Shown here piece by piece: positions 21,444 through 34,454 of a DNA stretch of 64,000 nt. The notes beneath the pieces were generated by a model. That model was not told the origin of the DNA. It was given only the letters and a program-made list of their open reading frames with translations, and did not search any database. Every line of letters starts with the position of its first letter. The first letter of the stretch is position 1. The translations under genes and the position numbers were made by a program. Source of the DNA: Eutreptiella sp. 'Long Island Sound 2002' (taxonomy: Eukaryota; Euglenozoa; Euglenophyceae; Eutreptiales; Eutreptiaceae); assembly GCA_964036045.1 (NCBI GenBank), contig OZ038380.1, forward strand, positions 126,561,471-126,625,470, in the 5' to 3' direction.

Positions 21444-22450
21444 TGAAGGTGAATGCTGCCATCAAGACTACAGCCCTGCCGTTTGAGAACCTGCCCAAGG
21501 ACGTGTCCAATGTAGCGGTGCGGTTCTGGTCACAGGCTTAAGTTGGCGGATGTCCGGGTCTTATGCCGTGACTCTGTAGTGGCGACCCTGGCTTAGCTCG
21601 TGCACCATCGCTCAGCCGTGCTCCGAAGTGAGTTGAGGGCTATGCTCGGAGATCTGCACACGCAGTACGGTATATGCGGAAAATTCTTGCTTCCCTCCAT
21701 GGCGTTCGTGTTACATGCGGCGAACACGTGGGTTGACATGGTGCTCAGAGCGATGGGGACGTTAGGACTAGGACTCCTCATGCGGTCGTTGGTGTACTCA
21801 TGCGTGCACGCCCACCTGCCGGAGGTGCAATGGGCTGGGCGACAGTGGATGGCCACGTCATGCGCCTTCAAGGGTAGGGACGTATGTGTGCTGTGTGGAC
21901 CCCGCATAGATACGGCGGTGAGGGTCCTTCCGGATCCCGCGAATGACCTTCTGCATGCACGGCTTCCGTGCCACGAACCCGGACACTGGGCCGTGCAGCT
22001 TCGGGAGTGTCACGAGGACCATCTGCATCTTCCCCACACGGGGGTTGGACCCACCCAGTTGGACCACGTATGGTTCACGGAACTCCAGGCGGTTTTCCAA
22101 TCGCGGATGCCCGGTCCCCTGGCTCATCGCCTGATACACTTGGTGCGCCGCAAAAAGGCCAGCAAGCGCACCAGGCAGTCGACTGCCGGTGATGCGTATG
22201 TGGTGGGCGGGTATAGGGACGACAACTAGGACCCGGACTGCCCAGCGTCATCCATGCCGTTTGTGCCGCTGGCCGGCCTCATGTTCTTGCTTGGGGATGT
22301 CTTCGACGGTCACAGACAACAGGACGATCCGGAGTCGGTCCCCCTGCTTACGCCGCATGCCGGGGGCGGCCTTGATCCCCCGCCTCTGTGGATCGTACAC
22401 AGGAGGCACGCGTTTGACAGGGCGTGCAAAGCGGTGTGTGGGCAGGACGA
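21433..22450 (+). pseudogene. LINE-B copy 3 post-RT region
   Basis: Plus-strand similarity resumes with AEVVVKVNAAIK and FENLPKDVSNVAVR. It continues through LHTQYGICGKFLLPSMAF, ANTWVDMVLRAMGTL and GHWAVQLRECHEDHLHLPHTGVG to PLLTPHAGGG and PPPLWIVHRRHAF. This is the stretch of unknown function that lies between RT and RNase H in copies 1 and 2. Its preservation in this diverged copy indicates it was long a constrained part of the protein. Stops occur at about 21540, 21595 and 22228. Confidence 0.65.
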
Positions 22451-22639
22451 GCGCCGCGGAAGCAGGAGCGTGAGAGGCTGATCCCACCAGCGAAGTCCCA
22501 GTCTGTGCCAGCGAAGTCGGCAAGATACCAAGCCCCGTCAAGTTCAAGGGTTAGGTGGCGAACAGCATTATGGACCCGGGTGAACAGCTACCATGGCGCA
22601 CGTGTTTTGTGTCAACCAGTCGCAGTTTGTATACGCCAG

Positions 22640-22861
22640 GCATATGCAGGTTCCGCTGGGAGTGCCAAGATGGCTGCACAGCACTACCCCACTTTGGAAG
22701 AAGCCCGAGAAGCACTTGGAGACACCTTCGTTTGGAGGAGTGTCACCTTCGGAGAAGTGGGGGGTGTTTTGCAATGGCAAACGCGCCAAGGTGAGTGGAT
22801 CTCATGGAGTACCCACAAAGTGGGGACTGACAGGGCTACGCCCAGCGGGGCAGTGCCCTAG
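22640..22861 (+). pseudogene. YR-2 N-terminal coding segment
   Basis: The frame reads AYAGSAGSAKMAAQHYPTL, EEAREALGDTFVWRS and GVLQWQTRQGEWISW. It is open here, but the same frame is closed in YR-1 by a TAG near 8990 (CAA in YR-2). The charged, alternating composition suggests a genuine protein segment upstream of the recombinase domain. Family unknown. The frame ends at a TAG at 22859-22861. Confidence 0.4.
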
Positions 22862-23229
22862 GGCGCCATTGGCATTTCCCCCGCCCCTGCTTGTCCTGAC
22901 AGGACACCCGCGGCCCCCAACCCCAGGTTCCCGGGGCCAGGGACCCCGGCACAACCAAAGTGCTTGCCGACGTCGCCAACCGTGGGCTTAGGCGTCCCAA
23001 GCACACGAGCCCACCACCCCGGACAAGAGCGCCATGCTCTCGTGGTGCCTCCGGACGCGGGTGCAATACAGCTCCCGTTTGCGCGCCCTCGCCGCCTTGG
23101 CGACGAGAACATGCCCGCCTCCTTTCCCCGAGGCATTGGCAGGCTTGCTGGCGGAGCGCGGGCAGATGGGGGTACCGCCTTGGCCCTTCACGGCTTTAGC
23201 TCGGCCATCCGTGCGGCCGAGGATCTGCA

Positions 23230-23825
23230 ATGGCTGCTACCGTCGGTCACTGCCCTCCACAAGCGGATTGCGGCAAGCGTAGGGTCCATCGGTCTACACC
23301 CTACCTCCCCCCCTTAGGGTCCGTACTCCTTCTGCAGGCCGCCGTCAACCTCAGGTACGGCCCCCTCTTTGGCGCTCTGGAAGCGCTTAATTGGGGGTGC
23401 TTCTTGCGACTTGGACGGACCACCATGATCAGGTTGGCTAACAGCGCGTTGCCGGGATGCATCTTGCTTTGGAACAGCAAGACGGGAGAAGAGGGCTACG
23501 CTACCCAGCCCGCTACGCGGACGAAATCAACGCCCGGGCCCATGCCTTCATGGTGGGCCAAGGCCACAAGTTTGAAATGCTCGTTTGCGAAGCTTGAGAA
23601 TCCGGCCTGGAGGTAGGCATGTCCGAGTGATCGGCTTGGACTGCCTACGGGCAAGCTACGTGGCACGCCCTGCACTGCGGGGGGGCGGCAGCTTGCAGGG
23701 CCCGCAAGCCCGACCTTGCCTACTACAAGTGGTGGGGGCGTTTGCAAAGCACGGTTGTCGCCCTGCAATACGCCACCCGGTGGAAGGACCCGGCCGTTAT
23801 CGCACCAACCATCATGCCGGTCTAG
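23230..23825 (+). pseudogene. Tyrosine recombinase, YR-2 copy
   Basis: The motifs are the same as in YR-1: FLRLGR-type box I with Arg at 23406-23408, SKTGEEG, a frame change, then HALHCGG (23664-23684), KWWGRLQS and LQYATRW with Tyr at 23769-23771. The box II arginine is again His (CAC at 23673-23675), so this substitution predates the duplication. The Glu of RLGE is Arg-containing RLGR here. There is no stop at the position of the YR-1 TAG (9725). Confidence 0.65.
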
Positions 23826-24475
23826 AATCAACAAGAACGCCCTCGCTCCACTCCAACGAGGGTGGGCCTCATGTCTATTTATGGCCGCGCTATGTACCCG
23901 GAAGTTGTACTTGCCCTGGAAACGCCTACCAAAAGGAAGGCCTGGACCCCCCGACCCAAGACTGGTGAAGCGCCGGGATCCCCCTTTTGGAGACGGCGCA
24001 GCGGAAGCAGGAGCGAGAGAGGCTGATCCCAACAGCGACGCCCCGCCCGAAGGGGATACCCCCTTTGATGCAACTCCGGAACTACCTGTGGTCACTGAGC
24101 GCTGGAGCCTAGACGGCCCGGTGCTGGGTGCACCTCCCCCCGAGTGGCCTAGATCGTCCTCTGGGTCTACGCCCTCTGCCGTGGCTGTTGCAACTGTTCT
24201 GCAGCCGGGTGCCCCAAAAGGCGGCAGCGAGTACGCTCCAAATGCATAGTGCCGATGGCTCCATCAACGCTGACTCCGATGTGGACACCGGTGATGACAA
24301 CGTGGACTCTAACATCGAACCGGACGGCAGCTTCGCACTGGGACCAGCCGGTACTACCCCGTCCAGGATTGGAGGGCGGAAGTCCCGATTCATAGGACAC
24401 GACACACCGGCGTCGGCGTCCACCGCAACTAGGGGTCTAGTCATAGGAAGCACAAGGCACGGCCGTCCGGAGGGC

Positions 24476-24755
24476 ACCAGGCCCACCCACAACCCCCCTT
24501 TTTTGTGGATTCCAACCCTCAAAATCGCCCAATGAGACGCCCGGACCTCTATGCCGCTGCTCCCTTGGTGGAGCCCGAGGGCCCCCGCACGGTGGGGGCC
24601 AACGGTGGGCCACCAAGGTGCCCGGGCGGAAAAAATCAATTTTTGCAAAGTTGTTCCTAGACCACTTCGGATGCTCACACAAGTGTTTTTAGCCCGTCTT
24701 GAGCCCGTGGTGACACTTTGGTGCATGGAAAATGCCTAAATACCTTGACAATGGG
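24476..24755 (+). mobile_element. Fragment of unit A joined to YR-2
   Basis: It matches 11663-11943 on the plus strand. It ends in a head-to-head junction with unit D at about 24755-24762. Confidence 0.7.
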
Positions 24756-24759
24756 TCAT

Positions 24760-26369
24760 ACGGGCCCTTTTCAAGGCAAGTTGGGATTTTGAATGCGCCT
24801 AAACCCGTCCCAATGGACTCAAAATGGGCTAAAAACACATGTTTGAGCATCCCAAATGGTCCACGATCACTTTTGGAAAAACACGCTTTCGACCAATTTT
24901 TGACCCATTTTTGGTCTTGAAACGGCCCATTTTCAAGGCATTTTGGGATTTTCCATGGCCCGAAACGCGTCACCACGGCCTCAAAACCGGCTAAAAACAC
25001 TTGTTTGAGTATCCCAAATGGTGCAGGATCACTTTTTGAAAAATGCGTCTTTGACCCATTTTTGACCCATTTTTGGTCTTGAATCGGCCCATTTTCAAGG
25101 CATTTTGGGATTTTCCATGGCCCAAAACGCGCCACCACGGGCTCAAAACGGCCTAAAAACACTTGCTTGAGCATCCCAAGTGGTCTAGGAACAACTTTGA
25201 AAAAGATGATTTCCTTCGCCCCGGGGACCCCGGTGGACCCACCGTTGGCCCCAAATGTGCGGGGGCTGTACTGCCCTCCGGCTCCGTCAAATGACCACTG
25301 GTACAAGGGTCTAGGTGTGTCGTCCGGCGATTCTGAGGCTTGGAAACCACTAAAATTGGGGGGTTGAGGGTGGAATAGGCGCCCTCGGAATTCGGTTTTG
25401 AGCCACGTAGCCCAACATACGGCCCGTTGTTGGTTTTGGGCGTGTTTCACACAAATAGCGCACATTCAGGCCATTTTAAGCCAGTTTTGGGCCGTTTCTC
25501 GGACATATCGTGGAGCTATAGGGCAACAAAGGGCTCTTGGTCACTCGGCAATCGAGGCGCACGTGGAGTGTAGGAACCGTTTGCCCTCGTTTGGCTGTTT
25601 TGACCACGGGCTCAAGACAGGCTGAAAACATGTGTTTGAGCATCCCAAGTGGTGTGGGAACAAGTTTGGAAAAAATCATTTTTTCGCCCTTGGGACCCTG
25701 GTGGACCCACCGTTGGCCCCGCCGTGCGCGGGCCGGGCTGCCCTCCGGCTGTATCAAGTGACCACCGGTACGGGTGTCTAGGCGTCCGTTTGGGCAATTG
25801 CGAGGGGTGGAAACCACAAAAAGTGGGGGGTTGCGGGTGGACTAGGTGCCCTCGGAATTCGGGTTTTGAGCCACGTAGCCCAAGATACGGTCCGTGCTTG
25901 GTTTCGGGCCGTTGGTGCACATTGCGCAGATTTTGGGGCATTTTGGCGCCTTTTTGGGCCGTTTCTCGGACATATCGTGGAGTCGAAAGGCACTAGAGGG
26001 CTCTTTGACACGGCGAAGTCAAGCCACACGTGCAGTGTAGCCACTGTTTCCCTTCGTTTGGGAGTTTTGCCCGGGTTTGGGGGCTATTTTGGGCGAAACA
26101 TGGCTGTTTTTGGCCAAAAACTGCGCCGATTTGGGAGGGCACGTCCTGACTTGGCGCCACCGCCCCTGGCCGCCACCGGTGAGTTTTTGCCCCAAAACTT
26201 GGATTTCGTAAGGGCACCACCTGGGCTCTAGGATGGCCAAAGTAGAGTCAAGCTCGAGGCGATAAGAAGGGGCAATGGCCAAAACGAACCTGTGACGTGC
26301 TTGTTGTTGTTGTTGTTGTTGTTCCTTGTTGCTTGCTTGGTAGCTAAATTTACGGCCAGAGGGGTGTAG
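24760..26369 (-). mobile_element. TA-flanked ~1 kb element, unit D (truncated, expanded)
   Basis: The minus-strand copy's outer end at 26369 (GGGGTGTAG) borders (TA)n. The other end is lost at the head-to-head junction near 24760. It carries 162-bp repeat starts at 24845, 25007 and 25169, all spaced 162. An open minus-strand frame (25465-24689, 258 codons) covers these repeats. A partial second copy of the unit's interior (25490-25830) lies inside, so this is a composite. Confidence 0.6.
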
Positions 26370-26371
26370 TA

Positions 26372-26373
<2 letters not shown>

Positions 26374-26418
<45 letters not shown>

Positions 26419-26435
26419 GTATATATATATGTATA

Positions 26436-26478
<43 letters not shown>

Positions 26479-26570
26479 ATATATATGTATATACATATAT
26501 GTATATATATGTATATATGTATATATGTATATGTATGTATATATATCTATATATATATATGTATATCCTC
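26374..26570. repeat. (TA)n microsatellite with TG variants
   Basis: TA tract between units D and E. Confidence 0.95.
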
Positions 26571-26574
26571 CAAT

Positions 26575-27598
26575 CTACACCCCTCTCCCAACTCTAGGTG
26601 GCTCCACCATACGGCTCTAAGGTACGTGCGAAGGGCACAAAGTGGTGCATACATGTGCTGGAAGGGGCTAAACTCGGTCAAAACGGGCTCAAAACGGGCT
26701 AAAACCACTTGTTTGAGCATCCCAAATGGTCCAGGATCACTTTTGGAAAAACGCGTTTTTAACCCATTTTTGACCCATTTTTGGTCCCAAAACGGCCCAT
26801 TTTCAAGGCATTTTGGGATTTTCCATGGCCCAAAACGCACCACCACGGGCTCAAAGCAGCCTGAAAACACTTTTTTGTGCATCCCAAGTGGTCTAGGAAC
26901 AACTTTGGAAAAAATCATTTTTTTCGCCTTGGGGACCCTGGTGGACCCGACGTTGGCCCCCACTGTGCGTGGGCTGGCCGGCCCTCCGGCTGCACCAAGT
27001 GACCACTGGTACGGGGGTCTACGTGTCTCGTTGGGCGATTCTGAGGGTTGGAAACCATAAAAAGTGGGGGTTTGCGGGTGCGCTAGGTGCCGTCGGAATT
27101 CGTTTTTGAGCCACGTAGCCCAAGATACGGCCCGTTCTTGGTTTCGGGGTGCTCGTGCACGTTGCGCAGATTTTGGGGCTTTTTGGCGCCTTTTTGGGCC
27201 AGTTCTCGGACATATCGTGGAGTTAGAGGGCACCAAAGGTCCCTTGGTCACGAGAAAGTCAAGCCGCACGTGAAGTGTAGTAGCCGTTTGCCTTCGTTTG
27301 GCTGTTTTGAACCCTTACTATGGCTGTTTTGGGCCAAAAATGGCTGTTTTTGGCCCAAAGCTGCGCAGATTTGGGAGGGCACCTCCCGACTTGGCGCCCC
27401 CGCCCCGGGCCGCCACCGGTGAGTTTCCGGCTCAAAACTTGGATTTGGCAAGGGCACCACCTAGGCTCTAGGATGGCTAAAGTAGATTCAAGCCCGAGGC
27501 GTTAGGAAGGTGCAGTGGCCAAAACGGAATGGTGACGTGCTTGTTGTTGTTGTTGTTGTTGTTGCTTGTTAGCTAAATTTAAGGGGAGAGGGGTGTAG
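26575..27598 (-). mobile_element. TA-flanked ~1 kb element, unit E
   Basis: This is a complete minus-strand copy with CTACACCCCTCTCCC at 26575 and its complement ending at 27598. A (GTT)n tract lies inside the right end. The minus-strand open frame 27269-26547 (240 codons) spans most of it and matches the frame 13808-14356 of unit C. Confidence 0.75.
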
Positions 27599-27997
<399 letters not shown>

Positions 27998-29154
27998 CTA
28001 CACCCCTCTCCCAAATCTAGGTGGCTACACCATACGGCTCTAAGGTATGTGCGAAGGGCACAAAGTGGTGCATACATGTGGTGGAAGGAGCTAAACTCGG
28101 TCAAAACGGGCTCAAAAGGGGCTAAAAACACTTGTTTGAGCATCCCAAATGGTCCGGGGTCACTTTTGGAAAAACGCGGTTTTGACCCATTTTTGACCCC
28201 AAAATGGCCCATTTTCAGGGCATTTCGGGATTTTCCACGAGCCAAAATGAGCTAAAACCACTTGTTAAAGCATCGTAAATGGTCCAAGAGCATTTTTGGA
28301 AAAACACGTTTTTGACCCATTTTTGACCCATTGCTGCTCCCAAAACGGCCCCTTTTCAAGGCATTTTGGGATTTTCCATGGCCCAAAACGCGCCACCACG
28401 GGCTCAAAATGGCCCAAAAACACTTGTTTGAGCATCCCAAGTGGTCTAGGAACAACTTTGGAAAAAATGATTTTTTTCGCCTTGGGGACCCTGGTGGACC
28501 CACCGTTGGCCCCCACTGTGCGTGGGCTGGCCGGCCCTCCGGCTGCACCAAGTGACCACTGGTACGGGGGTCTACTTGTCTTGTTGGGCGAGTCTGAGGC
28601 TCGAAAACCATAAAAAATGGCGAGTTGCGGGTGGACTAGGTGCCCTCGGAATTCGTTTTTGAGCTATGTAGCCCAAGATACGGCCGGTTCTTGGTTTCGG
28701 GGTGCTGGTGCACATTGCGCGGTTTTTGGGGCTTTTTGGCGCCTTTTTGGGCCGTTTCTCGGACATATCGCGGAGTTAGAGGGCACCGAAGGTCCCTCGG
28801 TTGCGAGAAAGTCAATCCGCACGTGCAGTGTTGCGGCCGTTTGCCTTCGTTTGGCTGTTTTGCACCCTTCCAATGGCTGTTTTGGGCAAAAAATGGCCGT
28901 TTTTGGCCCAAAGCTGCGCAGATTTGGGAGGGCACCTCCCGACTTGGCGCCACCGCCCCGGGCCGCCACCGGTGAGTTTTTGGCTCAAAACTTGGATTTG
29001 GCAAGGCCACCACCTAGGCTCCGAGATGGCTACATGGGCGAAAGATCCAAAGCGTAGGGACGGAGCAATGGCCAAAACGGCACGGAGAAGTGCTTGTTGT
29101 TGTTGTTGTTGTTGTTGCTGCTTGTTAGCTAAAGTTAAGGGGAGAGGGGTGTGG
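27998..29154 (-). mobile_element. TA-flanked ~1 kb element, unit F
   Basis: Minus-strand copy with both inverted ends (one mismatch at the right tip, GTGTGG). Repeat markers at 28138, 28268 and 28430 show one shortened internal repeat unit (130 bp) and one of 162. Confidence 0.75.
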
Positions 29155-29571
<417 letters not shown>

Positions 29572-31713
29572 ACTCATAGTCATAACCACTTATCATGCCG
29601 TCTACTGGAGTTACCGGGCATCTTGCGCCGACAGGTGGTTCCTGCCTCGCTCGATCCCGTGGGTCCCAAGGCTGCCTGAGGTGGCCCACAGCATGACGGA
29701 GGACCCAGAGGACCGGGGATACCGGTCAACCAGGCTTTGGGGGCAGTGGCGACTGCAAAGCGTTAGCATTAGCAACGGCGACGGACGCTGGCCCGTTTGT
29801 TCGCCGGGGGTAAGGGGGCAAGGCACAGCAATGCAGCAGCATCGCAACAAGCAGAAAGCAAAGGCTTCACCGTCCGGCGCAAAGCGGCAACCAAGGCACA
29901 AAGCAGCACGCATGCGGCGAAGCAAGAGCGGACTCTCCGTTGTTCGTGTACCCCCGCCACCGTGGAGACGTCCAGTACCCGTGACCCCACGTAATCCACT
30001 GTCAGCTGCGTACTCGTAAATACCCACCACCCCTGACTCCTCATATCCCACTGCCAGCACGCAATAACCCTTTTATGCACAGCCAGGATTTCTCGGAGGC
30101 TCCAGCCTAGCCTGGCCCTCAGCCTTCATCGCCCCCGTGTCCCCACAATGTACGCCGCCGACCCACCGCATCAGTCCCCTAGTATAGTACAGAAACAGGG
30201 CATCAACTCCACGTCCCCGTGGCCCTGAGCAGCACCCACACCCCAGATATAGATACTGTGCCGGCACTCCTTGTCAGGGGCCAGAACACAATCAGCTTCG
30301 AGGCATCATCTTGCCCACGTATAATATAACCTGAGGGTCTACAGGGGGGGACGCTTGCCGCTACGCGACGGGAGTGGCGCAACCCGTGAATATCGCTGGC
30401 TGGGATTCGGGCTGGTGGGTGCCGTAGCTTGATTATCGACCCCATGTAGGGGTACCCACCAGAGGCTCGCCCCGGGCTGTGGTAACCAGGTGCACCTAAT
30501 CTGGCCCACATACTTTGCCCTGGCGCCTACCCTTGACCCTTACCTGCACTGATTGGCCAGCTCCCGTGGTTGCGCCTCTTCCGCCACAGCAGCGGCCAGG
30601 CCGCAGGTGCGGCCCAGACCGACGACGTGGCGAGCCTACTTATAGCATTCGCCCGCGCGTCACCCCCGGGACCACTCAGCATGCTGCTCCTCCTCCCTCC
30701 CCGCCTCTAGCCGACCGGACTGGCGCCCCCCAGGGGTAAGTCGTTACAATGGTGAGGCGACCGCATACTCTTCGCTACGACGCCGCGCAATACCGCTGTT
30801 GCCACGCCGATGCCACCTGCGAGCCGCCACCACACGCACCACCGCAACCGCAAGGCCATGGTCAGAGGTTAGACTATGTACATGCCCGCAGGCACGGTCC
30901 CTCTAGTTTGTTTACGGGGCCAGGGGATGCCCCTACGCGCCCTCTGAGTTGTTAGAGGGGTCAGGGGGACACCCCAGTACCGCCATGCATCCCCGCAGCT
31001 CCCCCACTATACGGTTCCCCAGTACCGCCGCGTACCCCCACCGTACGAACCCCAGTACCGCCGCGTATACCCCCCAGACGCCAGTACACCGTCACCTTGA
31101 ACTCCGCGTGCTCCGTGTGAGTGCTCCTCCCAGGCTGCCACGCCGTCTCAAGCACGCCCGCCATACTGTCCACCTGACGACCTCGCCGTCACATCCCTCT
31201 ACGCACACATCACCACTTCGTCGCCGATCCCGGGGCCTGCACGCTGTCCCCGCAACCCCGTGTAACACTCCCAGGGGGCGCCGCAACGCGTGCACCGTAG
31301 CGCCGGCAACAATGTCGCCCGCCCCCAGACAACTCCGTGCACCCCCGGTGTATCCCGAGCAACCACTCCCAATACTGCCGTAGCCAGGCCGCCAGTAGAG
31401 ACCCCGGTGCCATGGGAATACCCTACAGGGGTTTGGGCCTCATTACCCTGGTCGGGACAACCCATGACACCTCACTGTTGTATGCGGCGACCCGGGGCAG
31501 GCGGGTGAAGCATCCCTGTCCGACCCTCATGCACGGGGGCAGTACGGCTCACCATCAGGCCGGCACGACCTGTCACATCGCGTTGGCCGTCATACGCCGC
31601 CTGCCAGTACCGCACAATTAGGCCATGAGGGCACTGCTTCTCAGGCGCTACCCCCTCCGCTGCGTGCAGCGTAGGGACGGTAGCAGGTGCACCCACAATT
31701 CCTAACCCCATCA
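29572..31713 (-). other. LINE-B copy 1 3' untranslated region
   Basis: The region is non-coding, collinear with 45051-47278. It contains a minisatellite around CAGTACCGCCGCGTA at 30970-31100. The 3' end on the minus strand is a short TATGAC-type tail followed by TC and TA repeats. Confidence 0.6.
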
Positions 31714-34454
31714 ATCTGCATCACCCCCGGCCCCCACCACGCCGTCACCATTTCCTCCGTGATGCCACAACCAGAGTAGCCGCGAGTCGCCCTCCAGAGG
31801 CGCCCACCACAGCAGCAGGGGCAGGGCTGCCGACGGCGCACCAGGGCACCGTACCCCTTCCACTCGGACGCTCTTCAGGACACCCTGGATTGTCTTCCAG
31901 GCACTCGAGGACATTTGTCCAGAGTGCCGCAGTGCCCCCCTCGCCTTAGGCCACCCCCTATCGGCACGCTCCTTACATGTCCCGCATAATGGGACGGAGG
32001 CACATTGATGAACCCAAACTGACGCTGTCTCCCCGCACCCGTGGCATCGCTGCGGAAGCACAGACCGCGACGGAACGCAGCTACTATCACAACACTGCGA
32101 CCACAGGTCCTGCCATACATCGCAGCACGCGTCCTGGAGTCCGAGCAAAGCACTCGCCAGCGTGCGTGCTGTGGCACAACTGAGGAGGCTGCGCCTCGCT
32201 TCCTCCCACGTGGACACCGGGCGGAGTATCGGTCGCCTGTCGGGCATCACCGGCAGGCCCGCAATCAGCCGGGGCCACCGCGCAACATTGGGGCTGTGTG
32301 TGCCATGCGCCAGGAGCGCCCAACCGTAGTCCCGTAAGACTTCCCCGATGACATCAACCCCGTGTTGCCCCGGGCCCCTGGCGGATGCTAGAACCAAGCG
32401 TTGTCCTCCCGCCCGAGCCTCAATGACCGCCGGAGGCCCAGGGTGTCAAGGGTGTGACGGGCATCGGCAGCCACGTGGTCGTCCCCCTCTGGCAGAGAGA
32501 ACATGGCCTCCGTGACGTGGCCTTGCCCGTCGTCGCCATGTACCCGTGCCAGCTGCTTGGAGCCCACTAACACTGCCATGGACCGCCGCTCTGTGACCGC
32601 TGGTATGGCTCGTCGCAGCTGCCGGTCATACAGCCACAACGTACCCACGTCAAGTACGATAACCACCGCCAGGATTGGGATACTGCACAGAGGTTGCTGA
32701 AGGACCGGCAGCACCTCGCGAGGCCAGCCCATGACGTTCCCCACAGATGGATGGTTGGCGTACACCTGGAGCCAGGGATCACTCTGGCCGTCAGGGCATC
32801 TCACCATGGTACCACGCACGAGGACCCACGATTGCGCCGACACCACGCGGGACCACTCCCTGAATGCCGTGATGTCCCGTGCCACCCAGGAACCGACCCA
32901 CTGGCTGAAGGCCTGCGCCACCGCCGCCATCCAGTGAGGGAACAAGGACATGGCCTCTTCGTGCGCAATGCACGACCGTGGCACCAGCAGTGCGTGCAGC
33001 GGTGCCCTCTGAAAGGTTGCCCGCAGGTCGCCGGGGAGGCCGGCAAACGGGTTCCACGGCGGACGCCGCTGGATCCTCCCTGCCGGCGGGCAGAAGGGTG
33101 TGCCACCTCGCAGGAACGCGTATACCGCCCTCCTTCGATCTTGCATCGGCAGCTGCATGATCTGGGTGAGCCGATGGTTCCTGCGGGCATACACATCTTC
33201 CCCAATCTGGACCATGTCCTCCACAAAGAGCCTGGCCTTGGCAGGGCCCCGGGACGACGCCGCTCGCACCGCAGCGAACAGCCGCTTCAAGTCCCCGGGG
33301 ACGACAGCCGCCATCAGGGATTCAGTCCACCTGCAGCCGTGCTCCCTCCACGCCACGAACTCCACCGCCCTGTCTGTCAAGGGTAGCTCCGCCGTGAACT
33401 CCTCCACACGCCTGCACAGGAGCCCAGCCACCTCCTCGTCTCGCGCACACAGCAGGCGCATGTGGCCAATGTCCTCATCCGGCCCCCCACAGACGATACA
33501 GGGGTGGGCCGGTATTGCCATACGCGTGAGCTTCTGTCTCCACCGCCGCATGACCTGCATTGTGGACAAGCGACCGTCACGCGCCCGCAGCATATTTCTG
33601 TGCGTTGGGCCGTGGTGTACAGCTCCCAAGGGCACCGCCTCGCAGGCGCCAGCCAGTGGCGTGTGCGCCCTGGTGCGTGCCGCTAGCGAACGCCACTCCA
33701 TCTCCCGGACTTGCTGAAGGGCTTGCATGGATGGCACACGCGGCTCGAGCTCTCCATTATCCCCCGGCACCAAGAGGATAGCGTGCTCCTTTGGTAGGAC
33801 GAGATGGACAGGCGGGGCCTTTGCACGGGCAACGGCAGAGTCCGGCGCCTCGAGCGGGACTGCCGCCAAGTGCGATCTCTGCCTCACCACCCAGTGGTGC
33901 GGCCCCCCAACTCGGCGTGGCAGCCGCCGCAGCCCCTCCACTATCCAGCTCAGTGCGTGCTGGTTGACCAGATGTGATGTCGGCCCCTTGATGCCACGGT
34001 ACAGGGCCTCCTGCGCCCTGCGGAGATGCGCTCCTATGATGGACGCATCCACCACGTGCACCGTGCACGCTGACGGGGGCGTGTGCAACAGGTATGCCGC
34101 CGCGCCGATGATCTCTGCCTCCGGGACCGTGCCGTAGATGGCACCCGTCCACGTGGGGACTCCGTGGCTGGCCACCGCCACGTTTGTGGCGTCGTCTCCC
34201 TGGGGCGACGCGTCAGACGATGTGACTTTAGTCGCCACCGGCACCCGGCAGTACCGGTGGGGCTCCAGCCACGCCACGTCGGAGTGGGGGCTCTGCACCA
34301 CCCTTCCAAGGGACGCCACAGTGGAGGCCGTGAGCTCCGGGGACAGGACTACCTTCGGCCGATACACCGCATGTGGTCTCCGGGCCAGGTCACATCCACA
34401 GACTGACTTGATGACGTCCAGGGCGGTGCTATACTCCAGTACTCCGCCCCCCAA
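31711..34454 (-). pseudogene. LINE-B copy 1 RNase H, CCHC finger and C-terminal zinc motif
   Basis: This is the counterpart of 47279-50254 in copy 2. The RNase H acids are visible as SSDAS, VPEAEII, VVDAS and APDSAVARA, the D-E-D-D order of type I RNase H. Further on, CIVCGGPDEDIGHMRLLC is a CX2CX8HX4C finger. The frame is lost near 32400, where this copy reads LRRSLRLG and stops. The remaining C-terminus, with CHGCGETASVWVHQC and CGTCKE, continues in another frame to 31711. A further frame change near 34440 separates this piece from the RT piece. Confidence 0.75.

Larger units (their letters stand above)
18349..22450 (+). mobile_element. LINE-B copy 3: old, rearranged fragment
   Basis: Translated similarity to LINE-B copies 1 and 2 is clear but lower than between those two. 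The order is protease (plus), pre-APE region (plus), RT (minus, inverted in place), then post-RT region (plus). The APE domain is absent. The right end is broken by YR-2 at about 22450, within a segment that in copy 2 corresponds to about 50200-50250. Stops and frame changes occur throughout. Confidence 0.8.
22451..24475 (+). mobile_element. YR-2: tyrosine-recombinase element relic, copy 2
   Basis: 22495-24475 matches 8713-10687 of YR-1. It is preceded by 43 bp (22451-22493) that match an internal 3' part of YR-1 (10209-10251) and recur again inside YR-2 at about 23994-24036. The copy therefore has a chimeric left end inserted in LINE-B copy 3. The right end is fused to a fragment of unit A through the shared GAGGG. 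Confidence 0.7.

Noticed and set aside
30515-31621. Plus-strand frames in the LINE-B 3' untranslated region
   Set aside because: They are not kept between copies 1 and 2, they overlap a minisatellite, and they show no domain.
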